Shown: one piece after another, positions 9,962-20,362 of the stretch
Layout: the number at the start of each line of letters is the position of its first letter
Numbering within the stretch: the first letter of the stretch is position 1
Assembly: GCF_018917235.1 (NCBI RefSeq)
Contig: NZ_JAHLOF010000004.1
Location: 124,001 to 188,000, forward strand
DNA from: Metaclostridioides mangenotii
GTDB lineage: Bacteria; Bacillota; Clostridia; Peptostreptococcales; Peptostreptococcaceae
DNA length: 64,000 bases
Direction of reading: 5' to 3'
Position numbers and translations under genes: made by a program
Notes under the pieces: generated by a model
Seen by the model: the letters and a program-made list of their open reading frames with translations, nothing else
What the model was told of the DNA's origin: nothing
Database searches by the model: none

Positions 9962-11767
9962 GTGGACAATAAGCAAAGTAGAACTAGAAACTTTAGTATA
10001 ATTGCACATATAGATCATGGTAAGTCTACCTTAGCCGATAGATTAATACAACAAACTGGCCTTGTTAGCGCAAGAGAAATGAAGGATCAGCTACTAGATA
10101 ACATGGATCTAGAGAGAGAAAGAGGAATTACAATCAAACTTCAGAATATAAGATTGGTGTATAAAGCTAAGGACGGAAATGAATATTATTTAAATCTTAT
10201 AGACACTCCAGGTCATGTTGACTTTAATTATGAAGTATCAAGAAGCTTGGTAGCATGTGAAGGGGCATTATTAGTTGTAGATGCAGCCCAAGGAGTAGAG
10301 GCTCAAACACTTGCCAACGTATATCTAGCTATAGAGCAAGATTTAGAAATACTTCCAGTAATCAATAAAATCGATCTACCGAGTGCTAGACCAGATGAGA
10401 TAAAAGAAGAGATAGAAGAGTTAGTGGGGTTAGATGCAAGTGAAGCACCTCTTATTTCTGCTAAAAACGGAATAAACATAGAAGATGTATTAGAAGATAT
10501 AGTAAAAAATGTGCCGGCGCCAACTGGAGACAAAGATGCGCCACTTAAAGCACTGATATTTGATTCTTACTATGATGCATATAAAGGTGTAGTTGCCTAT
10601 GTAAGAGTATTCGAAGGAACTGTAAGAAAAGGTACAATTATAGAGATGATGAATACAAAAAAAGACTTTGAGGTAACAGAGGTAGGAGTAATGTCTCCAG
10701 GACAGACAGAACTCGATAATTTAAGTGCTGGAGATGTTGGATATATAGCAGCAAGTATAAAAGATATTAGGAGCTGTCAAGTTGGTGATACAATTACGGA
10801 TGCAAATAATAAAACTACTGAGATATTACCAGGATACAAAAAAGCAACTCCAATGGTTTATTGTGGAATTTATCCAGGTGAAGGCGAGAAATACGAAAAC
10901 GTTAGAGATGCATTAGAGAAACTTCAAGTTAATGACGCAGCCTTAGAGTATGAGGCTGAGACATCAGCTGCCTTGGGATTTGGTTTTAGATGTGGATTTT
11001 TGGGGCTTCTTCATATGGAAATTATTCAAGAGAGACTAGAGAGAGAATTCAATCTAGACATTATAACAACTGCACCATCAGTTATATATAGAGTGACTAA
11101 AAATGACGGTGAAGTAGTAATGATACAAAATCCAGCAAACTTACCAGAGCCAGCTGAGATAAATATGATAGAAGAACCAATAGTTAAAGGTGACATAATT
11201 GTTCCGAAAGACTATGTTGGTGTTGTTATGGAGTTATGCCAAGAGAGACGAGGAACAATGAATAATATGGAGTATATAGATGAAAGAAGAGTAATGCTTC
11301 ATTATGATTTGCCACTTAATGAGGTTGTTTATGATTTCTTTGACGCTCTAAAGTCTAGAACTAGAGGATATGGTTCTCTTGATTATGAAATAAAAGGATA
11401 TGTACCATCTAAACTAGTAAAACTTGATATACTAATAAACAAAGAGCAAGTAGATGCACTTAGTTTTATAGTTCATGAAACTAGAGCCTATGCAAGGGGA
11501 AAAGCTATGTGTGAAAAACTTAAAGGTGAAATACCTAGACATCAATTTGCTATACCGATTCAGGCAGCAGTTGGAAATAAGGTAGTCGCAAGAGAGACTA
11601 TAAGTGCTCTTAGAAAAGACGTTCTTGCAAAATGTTATGGTGGAGATATATCTCGTAAGAAAAAACTTCTTGAAAAACAAAAAGAAGGTAAGAAACGTAT
11701 GCGTCAGATTGGGTCTGTTGAAGTACCACAAAAGGCGTTTATGTCTGTTCTTAAACTTGATGAATAA
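9962..11767 (+). CDS. lepA: Elongation factor 4
   Basis: [55 protein letters not shown]. Confidence 0.98.
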   Translation: MDNKQSRTRNFSIIAHIDHGKSTLADRLIQQTGLVSAREMKDQLLDNMDLERERGITIKLQNIRLVYKAKDGNEYYLNLIDTPGHVDFNYEVSRSLVACEGALLVVDAAQGVEAQTLANVYLAIEQDLEILPVINKIDLPSARPDEIKEEIEELVGLDASEAPLISAKNGINIEDVLEDIVKNVPAPTGDKDAPLKALIFDSYYDAYKGVVAYVRVFEGTVRKGTIIEMMNTKKDFEVTEVGVMSPGQTELDNLSAGDVGYIAASIKDIRSCQVGDTITDANNKTTEILPGYKKATPMVYCGIYPGEGEKYENVRDALEKLQVNDAALEYEAETSAALGFGFRCGFLGLLHMEIIQERLEREFNLDIITTAPSVIYRVTKNDGEVVMIQNPANLPEPAEINMIEEPIVKGDIIVPKDYVGVVMELCQERRGTMNNMEYIDERRVMLHYDLPLNEVVYDFFDALKSRTRGYGSLDYEIKGYVPSKLVKLDILINKEQVDALSFIVHETRAYARGKAMCEKLKGEIPRHQFAIPIQAAVGNKVVARETISALRKDVLAKCYGGDISRKKKLLEKQKEGKKRMRQIGSVEVPQKAFMSVLKLDE

Positions 11768-11822
11768 ACAAAGAAAAAGAGTATTTGATTTTATATTATT
11801 ACAATTATAATAAACATAAATT

Positions 11823-11867
11823 TGCCTACGATTTGCCGATATTGGTTTTAAGTCGTAGGCAATCTTT
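11823..11867. terminator. Hairpin between convergent lepA and the MocR gene
   Basis: tgcctacgatttgcc...gtcgtaggcaatctttat. Confidence 0.55.
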
Positions 11868-11870
11868 ATA

Positions 11871-13289
11871 TCATTCTGTAAACCAAGCCTTTTTTAACCT
11901 AGAAATACAATCTGGTATATCAAATATATCAATCTGACTAAAAGCAATAAATAAAGTATTTTTTGGGCAATGTTCTTTATTCTGCCAAAATTGTATTGTT
12001 GGATAAACTTGTATCTGTTCATCACGAGCTTTTCTTATAAGCCACTTCTGATTATACTTTTCTGGAAACTCTAATATAAAATATAAACCTGTTCCATTTT
12101 GATGTATTTTAATATCATCATTCATATTTGTTAATTCCTTAATAAATAAGTCATATCTCTTTTTAAATTTTAGACGAAACTTACGAACATGTCGTTCATA
12201 AAAACCACTTTCGATAAATTTACTTAAAATATATTGATCGATCCAAGATACACTATTATTATATCTTCCATAAGTTTGATTATAAGTATTTAGTAGTTGT
12301 TTTGGTATAACAAAATAAGCTATACGAATTGATGGTGAGAGTGTCTTTGAAAAAGTTCCCAAATAGATAACTCTATTGTCTTTATCAATAGATTGTAATG
12401 ATGGTATGGGATTTGTATGATATCCAAATTCACTATCATAATCATCTTCTAGTATGTATGTATTATTTTTTCTAGACCAGTTAAGTATTTCATAACGTCT
12501 ATTAATTGGCATTGTAGCTCCTGTTGGAAATTGATGTGAAGGTGTAATATATATAGCGTTTAAGTATGAATTCTCATACTTAATTAATTTAGATACTTCT
12601 AGACCTTTATCATCAACATCTATTGCTTCAATGTTTAAATTATTGTTTTCAAATACAACTTTTGCACCATCATAACCAGGTTCTTCAAAGCCAATAGTCC
12701 CACCGATGGGGGGACATACAAGTTTACAAATAATGTCTAAAGAATGTTGCAAACCTGAAGTTATTACAATCTGATCTTCAGTACAACAAACTCCTCTTGA
12801 TTTACCCAAGTAACTTACTAGTTGTTTTCTTAAATGTATATCTCCTTTACCATCAATGCATTTATTTACATTAGATATATTTTTTTCTGATAATGCTTCT
12901 GACATGTATTTCTTCCACTGAATAGCCGGAAATAAATCAACTGTAAAATCTCCATAGGATAAATTATATATTATATTTTCCTCACTGAATTTTTCTGATT
13001 CGTATTTTAAATTAGGTAAACTTTCAGTATTTGAAGTACTAAAATTTACTTTATTTATCTTCTGAACAACAAATCCTACCCCTAATTTAGATTCAATATA
13101 ACCCTCTGCAGCAAGTTGAGCATAGGCATTATCTACAGTGTTTCTTCCAACACCAATTTCTTTCGATAACATACGACTTCCTTTAAGTATATCCCCTGAT
13201 TTAAGTTTTCTATTTAATATATCTGATTGAAGTTGATAATATATTTGCAAATAATATGGAGTTTTGCTTTTTTTATCTATATAAATCAA
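11871..13289 (-). CDS. MocR/PdxR-type regulator (GntR wHTH fused to PLP aminotransferase-like domain)
   Basis: N-terminal YLQIYYQLQSDILNRKLKSGDILKGSRMLSKEIGVGRNTVDNAY; C-terminal YILEDDYDSEF...YLGTFSKTLSPSIRIAY PLP-binding lysine motif. Confidence 0.93.
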   Translation of the reverse strand: MIYIDKKSKTPYYLQIYYQLQSDILNRKLKSGDILKGSRMLSKEIGVGRNTVDNAYAQLAAEGYIESKLGVGFVVQKINKVNFSTSNTESLPNLKYESEKFSEENIIYNLSYGDFTVDLFPAIQWKKYMSEALSEKNISNVNKCIDGKGDIHLRKQLVSYLGKSRGVCCTEDQIVITSGLQHSLDIICKLVCPPIGGTIGFEEPGYDGAKVVFENNNLNIEAIDVDDKGLEVSKLIKYENSYLNAIYITPSHQFPTGATMPINRRYEILNWSRKNNTYILEDDYDSEFGYHTNPIPSLQSIDKDNRVIYLGTFSKTLSPSIRIAYFVIPKQLLNTYNQTYGRYNNSVSWIDQYILSKFIESGFYERHVRKFRLKFKKRYDLFIKELTNMNDDIKIHQNGTGLYFILEFPEKYNQKWLIRKARDEQIQVYPTIQFWQNKEHCPKNTLFIAFSQIDIFDIPDCISRLKKAWFTE

Positions 13290-13303
13290 TTTTAATCTCC
13301 TTT

Positions 13304-13350
13304 ATGTGGCTCCTATAGTTTTTGATTTAGTGGCTCTTGTTATAGAACCA
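13304..13350. promoter_or_regulatory. Direct repeats in the divergent promoter region (candidate regulator sites)
   Basis: aTGTGGCTCCTATAG (13304) and TAGTGGCTCTTGTTATAG (13328), GTGGCTC repeats 24 bp apart. Confidence 0.45.
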
Positions 13351-13479
13351 GTGTAAGTATATACTAATACTCAGCATAAAACAAGTATTTAGATTTAAAT
13401 TTATATAATATTTTTTCTTATTTTTCACTATTACTTTTTATTATATAGGTTAAAAATAAAACATAAAGGAGATATCATT

Positions 13480-13950
13480 ATGCAACATAGAATGAAAGAA
13501 CACCAATTAGATAAGTCACAAATTGAAACAATGTTAAATTGCATACAAACAGGTACAATTGCTACAATAAATTTAGATTCAACACCTTATGTGGTACCTG
13601 TCCATTTTGTATATTTAAATGATAAAATATATTTTCATGGACTTCCTAAAGGTAAAAAAATAGAAAATATTAAATTCAATCACAATGTATGTTTTAACAT
13701 TTATGAAATGTATGGAATAGTTTTAGATCAAGATAAAAAAATATGTGATACAAACACAAAGTATCAAAGTGTTGTTATTTTAGGAACTGCTAAAATAATA
13801 GAGGATTTAAAAGTAAAGGAAGAGGTTTTAAATAAAATAATAGTTAAATACACACCTGATATTACAAACTATGAAATACCTCAAAATATGATTAAAGGAA
13901 CTGCTATTATTGAAATAAATATAGATCAAATAACTGGTAAATACTATTAG
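13480..13950 (+). CDS. Pyridoxamine 5'-phosphate oxidase-family (FMN split-barrel, NimA-like) protein
   Basis: GTIATINLDSTPYVVPVHFVYLNDKIYFHGLPKGKKIENIKFNHNVCF. Confidence 0.88.
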   Translation: MQHRMKEHQLDKSQIETMLNCIQTGTIATINLDSTPYVVPVHFVYLNDKIYFHGLPKGKKIENIKFNHNVCFNIYEMYGIVLDQDKKICDTNTKYQSVVILGTAKIIEDLKVKEEVLNKIIVKYTPDITNYEIPQNMIKGTAIIEINIDQITGKYY

Positions 13951-14031
13951 GATTAGACGGATTAAAATAAAAAGAGCTAGAGTAATAAATTACTAGAATT
14001 TATTTTTATACTTAGTTTTCAATCATACTTA

Positions 14032-14070
14032 AAAAGGCGTTAGTTTTATTAACTAACGCCTTTTATTTAT
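14032..14070 (+). terminator. Rho-independent terminator
   Basis: aaaaggcgttagttttattaactaacgccttttatt. Confidence 0.75.
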
Positions 14071-14566
14071 AGAAATCATGATCTTATATTCTAATTATAT
14101 ATCAACATTAGATCATTAGCTATACACTTATAAATGAGTTTGAAAAGTTGTTGATACAATAAAATTAGTTCCTCCCCCTGTACGTACGCCAGCGGATAGG
14201 CAAGAGTTCTCTACTACTGTAGTAATGAGGGATTGAAGATAAGAGTTATATGGATTAATAATATTTATAACAATTGGCTAAGGATAAATATGTTTTTTAA
14301 ATATTAATATGAATAATAAATTTTTTATGTGTAAACAATATTTAAAAAAGAATGGGCTTAATCGTGATTTGGTTTTTGAAAATAAATCAATTTATATTTA
14401 TAGCCTTTTTTAGTTAAATAATCAACAAAAATATAATATAATTTTAAAAAAAATTAAATAATATACTATTAATTGGTTTGAATAAAGTTACCAAAATGTG
14501 TATAATTATAGTGATAAGAATAATGTTGAAAAAGAAGGGTTTTAAGATTGGATAAAGGTGATATTA

Positions 14567-15886
14567 ATGGTATATATTAAAATGCCAGAAGACGTTAGAA
14601 ATATAATTGATAGATTAAATCTACACGGATTTGAAGCATTTATTGTAGGGGGATGTGTGAGGGATTCGCTATTAAAAAGGGATCCGAATGATTGGGATAT
14701 AACCACAAATGCAAAACCAGAGGATATCATAAGAATATTTGAAAAAACGATACCAACAGGAATAAAGCACGGAACAGTTACTGTGTTACTAGAAACTAAT
14801 AGCTACGAGGTTACAACATATAGAATAGATGGAAAATATACAGATAAAAGACGTCCTGACTCTATAGAATTTAGCAGTAATATAAATGAAGATTTAAAAA
14901 GAAGAGATTTTACAATAAATGCTATAGCGTACAATGGGGATCAAGGACTTATAGATCCATTTAATGGATATGACGATATAAAAAATAAATGCATAAAATG
15001 TGTAGGAGAAGCAGATGAAAGGTTTGAAGAGGATGCACTGAGGATGCTTAGAGCAGTAAGATTTTCCTCTCAATTAAACTTTAAAATAGAAGGTACTACT
15101 TATAAAAGTATAAAAACAAAAGCAAATCTTATAAAAGAAGTTTCAAATGAAAGAATACAGATAGAATTAAATAAAATTATGATTTCAGATTCATCTAAGA
15201 TAAAATTGCTAAAAGATATAGGTTTACTTGAGCTTATTATGCCAGAGATTTGTATATTAGAGGAAGTTGAACAAAACACACCTTATCATAGATATAACGT
15301 ATTAGAGCATACGCTTTTTGCAGTAGATGCTATTGAAAATAAATTGATTTTAAAGCTGGCTATGTTACTACATGATACAGGTAAGGCCACATCAAAGACA
15401 ACTGATAGAAAAGGAATTGACCATTTTTATGGACATGCTAAGTCGTCTGTAAATATATCAAGGGATATTCTTAATAGATTGAAGTACAACAATAATACAA
15501 AAAGAAAAATTATCACTCTTGTTATGTACCACGACTGCAAACTATTGCCTAACAGAAGAAGTATAAAGGCTCTTTTAAATAAATTAGGAAGTGTCGAGCT
15601 TTTTAGAGATTTATTAAAAGTAAAGTGGGCTGATACTCTTGCTAAGAATCCGAAATATATTAAATGCAGGATCTTGGAGTTAATTGAAATAGAAAATATA
15701 CTTGAAGATATTTTGCTGAACAAAGAATGCTTTACTATTAAGGATCTTGCTATTAATGGAAGTGATTTGATAGAGTTGGGATATAAAGGCAAGGATGTTG
15801 GTATTGTTTTGAATAGACTGTTAGGGATGGTGATTAATGATCCTGAGTTGAACGAAAGAAAATTATTAAAAAAAATTTCTTTATAA
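14567..15886 (+). CDS. cca: CCA-adding/polyA polymerase-family tRNA nucleotidyltransferase
   Basis: FIVGGCVRDSLLKRDPNDWDITTNA; RRDFTINAIAYN; RFEEDALRMLRAVRFSSQL; HD motif LLHDTGK. Confidence 0.95.
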   Translation: MVYIKMPEDVRNIIDRLNLHGFEAFIVGGCVRDSLLKRDPNDWDITTNAKPEDIIRIFEKTIPTGIKHGTVTVLLETNSYEVTTYRIDGKYTDKRRPDSIEFSSNINEDLKRRDFTINAIAYNGDQGLIDPFNGYDDIKNKCIKCVGEADERFEEDALRMLRAVRFSSQLNFKIEGTTYKSIKTKANLIKEVSNERIQIELNKIMISDSSKIKLLKDIGLLELIMPEICILEEVEQNTPYHRYNVLEHTLFAVDAIENKLILKLAMLLHDTGKATSKTTDRKGIDHFYGHAKSSVNISRDILNRLKYNNNTKRKIITLVMYHDCKLLPNRRSIKALLNKLGSVELFRDLLKVKWADTLAKNPKYIKCRILELIEIENILEDILLNKECFTIKDLAINGSDLIELGYKGKDVGIVLNRLLGMVINDPELNERKLLKKISL

Positions 15887-15941
15887 CAATTAAGATATGG
15901 AAAATTTATATACAATTGTAAAAACTAAATAGGAGATTGTA

Positions 15942-17273
15942 ATGTTAAATAATTCAGTGTTTTGGGGAGTATTTGATTCATCAATAATATTGATTGAATT
16001 TTCAGTACTTTATTATATTTTAAATATATTTTCTGATAAAAAGACGAGTGATAAATATAGGAATATAAGCTTTACAGTTATGGTAAGTCTTTTAATAATA
16101 ATGTTAATATTGAATATCCTACCTGACATTAGAGCGTTAGTTGCAATAGGAGCTAGTTTTATTTTTTATAAAAAGAATTATGAAGTAGAAATAAAAAAAT
16201 GTTTCATGATTGTATTAATATTTTGGACTTTATCGATGAGTTTAGAAAGTCTTAGCATGGTGGCTATTATGCATTTAAATTCATTGAATGATTTGAAATT
16301 AGTTGTATATAGAGGTGTATTCAGGCTTGAACTTATAATATTATCGAAAACTCTACTAGTAATAACAGCTTCATTTTGTAGTTACTTTAGATTTTATGGC
16401 AAAATTGCAATAAAAGATTTTCTCTATATAGCTATTCCAATAGTTACCAATATATTTAGTTTATTTATTATCTTTGGTAGTGGTATTGGCGATTTTGAAA
16501 ATAGAAAAGTAAGCAATTTAATAATATTTTTTATAGCAATATTATTATTAATATCGAATATTTCATTAATATTTATCACACAGAAGATTATTAAGGATAA
16601 CAAACTTATTTTGGAACACACATTAAGAAATAAACGAAAAGATATGGAATACAATTACTATATTAATATAGAGGAAAATAATATAAAAGTAAGAAAATTA
16701 TATCATGATATGAAAAATCATTTAATGTGTATTGCAAATTTATGTGATAATAATGAATCAAAGGATTATGTAAATAGTTTGAATTTAGAATTAAATAAGT
16801 TAGATAATTCATTTAATACAGGAAACAAAGTCCTTGATATTATATTAAGTGAAAAGAAATCTATTTGCATTGAAAATGATATTGAACTTACTTCATATAT
16901 AGATTTCTCAAAATCTGATTTTATGGAAATGGATGATGTCTGTACTATATTTGCTAATTCTTTAGATAATGCCATAGAAGCTTGTGATAAAATAAATAAT
17001 AAAGATATAAAAAAGAAGATTGATATTAAGGTAAAATATGTTAATGGTTTTTGCTTAGTAAAAATATCAAACACAAAGACAAATAAAATAATAAGTAGAA
17101 ATAAAAAAATACTCACAGATAAAAAGGATGGATTTTTCCATGGAATTGGACTAATTAACATAAAAGATGTGGTTAAAAAATATAACGGTGAAGTATCCGT
17201 AGATTTTACAGATCATGAATTTATATTAACCATATTAATACCAATTAAAGTGAAAATGAATTATAGTTATTAA
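15942..17273 (+). CDS. AgrC-like GHKL sensor histidine kinase
   Basis: Six or so N-terminal TM segments; KLYHDMKNHL phospho-acceptor; IFANSLDNAIEAC N-box; GFFHGIGLINIKDVVKKYNG. Confidence 0.9.
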   Translation: MLNNSVFWGVFDSSIILIEFSVLYYILNIFSDKKTSDKYRNISFTVMVSLLIIMLILNILPDIRALVAIGASFIFYKKNYEVEIKKCFMIVLIFWTLSMSLESLSMVAIMHLNSLNDLKLVVYRGVFRLELIILSKTLLVITASFCSYFRFYGKIAIKDFLYIAIPIVTNIFSLFIIFGSGIGDFENRKVSNLIIFFIAILLLISNISLIFITQKIIKDNKLILEHTLRNKRKDMEYNYYINIEENNIKVRKLYHDMKNHLMCIANLCDNNESKDYVNSLNLELNKLDNSFNTGNKVLDIILSEKKSICIENDIELTSYIDFSKSDFMEMDDVCTIFANSLDNAIEACDKINNKDIKKKIDIKVKYVNGFCLVKISNTKTNKIISRNKKILTDKKDGFFHGIGLINIKDVVKKYNGEVSVDFTDHEFILTILIPIKVKMNYSY

Positions 17274-17397
17274 TTAAGATCTTTTATGATTGAATATAGA
17301 TCCTTATTTTTAATATCTAAAAGATAAGAAAATAATATTAGAAAATTAAATAAAATATAAAAAAAGTTTATGGAGTACGATTATTATGTTAGAATAA

Positions 17398-17541
17398 AGG
17401 AAATGTATTATTTTTGCAAACCTATTGGATAATGCTAATAAAGTGTTTAAAGTAGTAGTTTATAAATATAATGGAGAGATTTATATAGACTATACTGAAG
17501 CTAAATTTGAAATATCAATTTTAATCCCTATTTTAGGATAA
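17398..17541 (+). pseudogene. Internally deleted remnant of a second AgrC-like kinase
   Basis: RKCIIFANLLDNANK...YKYNGEIYIDYTEAKFEISILIPILG*: N-box fused directly to the final part of the ATPase domain. Confidence 0.7.
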
Positions 17542-17649
17542 AATTAATATACAAATATCAATTTATTTATAATGATATTTTACTTTGTGGATGTTTGAAT
17601 ATTTATAGTATATTCCTTATAAAAACTAAATTTTAGAGGAGGAATTATT

Positions 17650-17799
17650 ATGAAATTGAGAAGTTTAAAATTATTTAAGAAGTTAATTGCTTTAGCACCT
17701 GTTGTTGCACTGATGTCAGCGCAAGTTACTTGCGTATGGATGGCGCACCAAAGTGAGATACCTGAGGAAGTTAAAAATATGAAAAAATCCTTAAAGTAA
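17650..17799 (+). CDS. AgrD-like cyclic (thio)lactone autoinducer propeptide, Cys type
   Basis: AGAGGAGG RBS; 49 aa MKLRSLKLFKKLIALAPVVALMSAQVTCVWMAHQSEIPEEVKNMKKSLK; TCxWxxHQxxxP motif. Confidence 0.85.
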   Translation: MKLRSLKLFKKLIALAPVVALMSAQVTCVWMAHQSEIPEEVKNMKKSLK

Positions 17800-17942
17800 T
17801 ATTAATTTTTATTTAAGAATTATTTTATATTCAAAATGTTTAAATTATAAAGGTTATGTATAAAATGTTATATAGCATAATCTGTTATTTTTATTATGAA
17901 ATATATTAAAAAAATCGAAAGATTTTAATTAATAATAATACT

Positions 17943-17982
17943 TAGAGTCTTTAAGCAAGAAAGCTTTAAGGACTCTTTTTTA
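17943..17982 (+). terminator. Rho-independent terminator
   Basis: agagtctttaagcaagaaagctttaaggactctttttta. Confidence 0.7.
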
Positions 17983-17995
17983 TATGTAAGCAAAA

Positions 17996-18041
17996 TTAAT
18001 AATTAGGACCTTTAAAGCACTTTAAAGGTCCTAATTATTAA
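17996..18041. terminator. Perfect 22-bp-arm palindrome with 2-nt centre, probable bidirectional terminator
   Basis: TTAATAATTAGGACCTTTAAAG CA CTTTAAAGGTCCTAATTATTAA. Confidence 0.65.
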
Positions 18042-18092
18042 TTTTTAATCAATTATATAATATAATAAACAGAAAAAGAAAGAAGGAAAACC

Positions 18093-19214
18093 ATGTTAAT
18101 GTTATACATACACATACCATTTTGCATAAAAAAGTGTAACTACTGCGACTTTAACTCATACAACTTAGACCTTAGCCAAAAGAAGAGATACTTAGAAGAC
18201 CTAAAAAAAGAAATGAAAATGTACAAAACTAAAGATAAAATATCAAGCGTATTTATAGGAGGAGGAACACCGAGCATACTAACAGAAGAAGAATTAGAAG
18301 AATTATTTAATAATATAAAAGAAAATTACAATATAAAGAAAGATGCAGAAATAACAATAGAGTGTAATCCAGGGACACTTACACTGGATAAGCTTAAAAA
18401 AATGAAACAACTTGGTGTAAATAGATTAAGCATTGGTTTACAAGCAATTCAAGAGAAGCATCTTAAATATATTGGAAGAATTCACACATACGAAGATTTC
18501 CTTAAAAATTATAACGATGCAATAAACGTAGGACTTGATAATATAAACATAGACTTAATGTACAACTTGCCAAACCAAACAATGAGCGATTGGATAGAAA
18601 CATTGGAAACAGTTATAAAGCTAAATCCAAAACATATATCAGCTTACTCCCTAATATTAGAAGAAGGTACAAAACTTTATACGATGTATGAACACAGTGA
18701 ATTTGAATTAAATGATGAAGATACAGATATAGGCATGTACAGATATGCAATAAAATACTTAAGTTTAAAAGGCTATCATCAATATGAGATTTCGAACTAC
18801 TCAAAAGATAGCTATGAATGTGAACACAATAAAGGTTATTGGAGATGTGATCATTATATAGGGGTAGGTGCTGGAGCATCTGGATATCTTGATAAAAAAA
18901 GGTATAATAATGTAGAATCTTTAGATGAATACCATGATATGGTAACAGACGGAAAAAAACCAATAGTCTATAACGATGAATTATCTACAAAAGATAGTAT
19001 AGAAGAAAAAATATTTATGGGGCTAAGAATGAATGAAGGCATTAAATATGAAGACTTTAAAAAACAATTTAATATAGATTTTTCGAACGTATATTCTAAA
19101 CAAATAAAAGAATTATCAAATAGAAATTTAATTAATGAATGCGAAACTGGTATAATGTTGACACAAAAAGGGCGTGAAATATCGAATAGCGTATTTATAG
19201 AATTCTTAAATTAA
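18093..19214 (+). CDS. hemW: Radical SAM heme chaperone HemW
   Basis: LYIHIPFCIKKCNYCDFNSY (CxxxCxxC); FIGGGTPSIL; directly upstream of hrcA. Confidence 0.94.
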   Translation: MLMLYIHIPFCIKKCNYCDFNSYNLDLSQKKRYLEDLKKEMKMYKTKDKISSVFIGGGTPSILTEEELEELFNNIKENYNIKKDAEITIECNPGTLTLDKLKKMKQLGVNRLSIGLQAIQEKHLKYIGRIHTYEDFLKNYNDAINVGLDNINIDLMYNLPNQTMSDWIETLETVIKLNPKHISAYSLILEEGTKLYTMYEHSEFELNDEDTDIGMYRYAIKYLSLKGYHQYEISNYSKDSYECEHNKGYWRCDHYIGVGAGASGYLDKKRYNNVESLDEYHDMVTDGKKPIVYNDELSTKDSIEEKIFMGLRMNEGIKYEDFKKQFNIDFSNVYSKQIKELSNRNLINECETGIMLTQKGREISNSVFIEFLN

Positions 19215-19268
19215 TTAAAAAGTGTTGACAAAAAATTCTAGAAGTGATATATAATATATATAATCTTT

Positions 19269-19295
19269 TTAGCACTCGTAGCTAGTGAGTGCTAA
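19269..19295. promoter_or_regulatory. CIRCE operator (HrcA-binding site)
   Basis: TTAGCACTC-GTAGCTAGT-GAGTGCTAA, exact match to the TTAGCACTC-N9-GAGTGCTAA consensus. Confidence 0.98.
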
Positions 19296-19315
19296 CAGCT
19301 AGGGAGGTAACAAAG

Positions 19316-20335
19316 ATGGATTTAAACGAAAGAAAACTTAATATCCTCAAAGCTATTGTTAAAGATTATATAGAAACAGCAGAGGCTGTAGGTTCTAGAA
19401 GTCTATCAAAGAGATATGATTTAGGAATCAGTGCTGCGACTATTAGAAACGAAATGGCTGATCTTGAGGAACAAGGATATCTTATTCAACCTCATACTTC
19501 TGCTGGGAGGGTGCCTTCCGAGAAGGCCTATAAATTGTATGTAAACTCACTTATGAGCAAGAGTGAGCTAAATAATAATGACAAAATACTGATTAAGCAG
19601 TGCATGGAGCATAATGTAAATCACATAAAAGAGTTGATACATGATACATCTAAGTTATTATCTACTCTTACTAATTATACAACGATAGCTGTTACAAGCA
19701 GCGCACCAAAGCATAGTGTTATTAGACATATTCAGTTAGTATCAATGGATGATAACAATATTTTGCTTATAGTAGTTACAGATAGAGGTGAGATTAAAAA
19801 ATCTAATCTGACTACTAAGATGTATTTAGATCAATCTAAATTGAACTTGATTTCCGATAATCTTACAAGAAAACTTGGAGGTAAGGGTATCAAGGATTTA
19901 GATGAATCACTTATAAACTACATAAAATATGAGATAAGTGATTACTCAGCTCTTATTGATAAATTACTGCATGTTTTAAACTCCAACATGACAGATGAGG
20001 ACTTTTCATTATCGTTGAATGGAGCCACTAATATATTTAACTATCCAGAGTTTAACGATATATTAAAAGCTAAATCATTCCTTAATATGATAGAGGAAAA
20101 AGATAATTTAGCTAGTATGATAAAATCGTCAGGGATTAAAAAGGATAATCTTAATATTGTAATTGGTAGCGACAATGATTTTGAAATGGCGAAGGATTGT
20201 AGTATTATTACAGCAACTTATAATGTTGATAATGATTTAGTAGGTAAAATTAGTTTTATTGGACCTACTAGAATGGATTACGCAAAAATTTACTCTATAA
20301 TAAACTATATGAGTATTTTAATTGATAAAAGGTAA
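19316..20335 (+). CDS. hrcA: Heat-inducible transcription repressor HrcA
   Basis: MDLNERKLNILKAIVKDYIETAEAVGSRSLSKRY...SAATIRNEMADLEEQGYL; AGGGAGG RBS; follows CIRCE. Confidence 0.97.
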   Translation: MDLNERKLNILKAIVKDYIETAEAVGSRSLSKRYDLGISAATIRNEMADLEEQGYLIQPHTSAGRVPSEKAYKLYVNSLMSKSELNNNDKILIKQCMEHNVNHIKELIHDTSKLLSTLTNYTTIAVTSSAPKHSVIRHIQLVSMDDNNILLIVVTDRGEIKKSNLTTKMYLDQSKLNLISDNLTRKLGGKGIKDLDESLINYIKYEISDYSALIDKLLHVLNSNMTDEDFSLSLNGATNIFNYPEFNDILKAKSFLNMIEEKDNLASMIKSSGIKKDNLNIVIGSDNDFEMAKDCSIITATYNVDNDLVGKISFIGPTRMDYAKIYSIINYMSILIDKR

Positions 20336-20362
20336 AAAAAATGAAGTTGAGAGGTGTATATC

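Noticed and set aside
9578-10018. 146-aa minus ORF over the spoIIP-lepA junction
   Set aside because: Covers a terminator hairpin and the start of lepA; no recognisable family; plus-strand genes explain the region
11604-11810. 68-aa plus ORF inside lepA 3' end
   Set aside because: Out-of-frame overlap with lepA, no independent support
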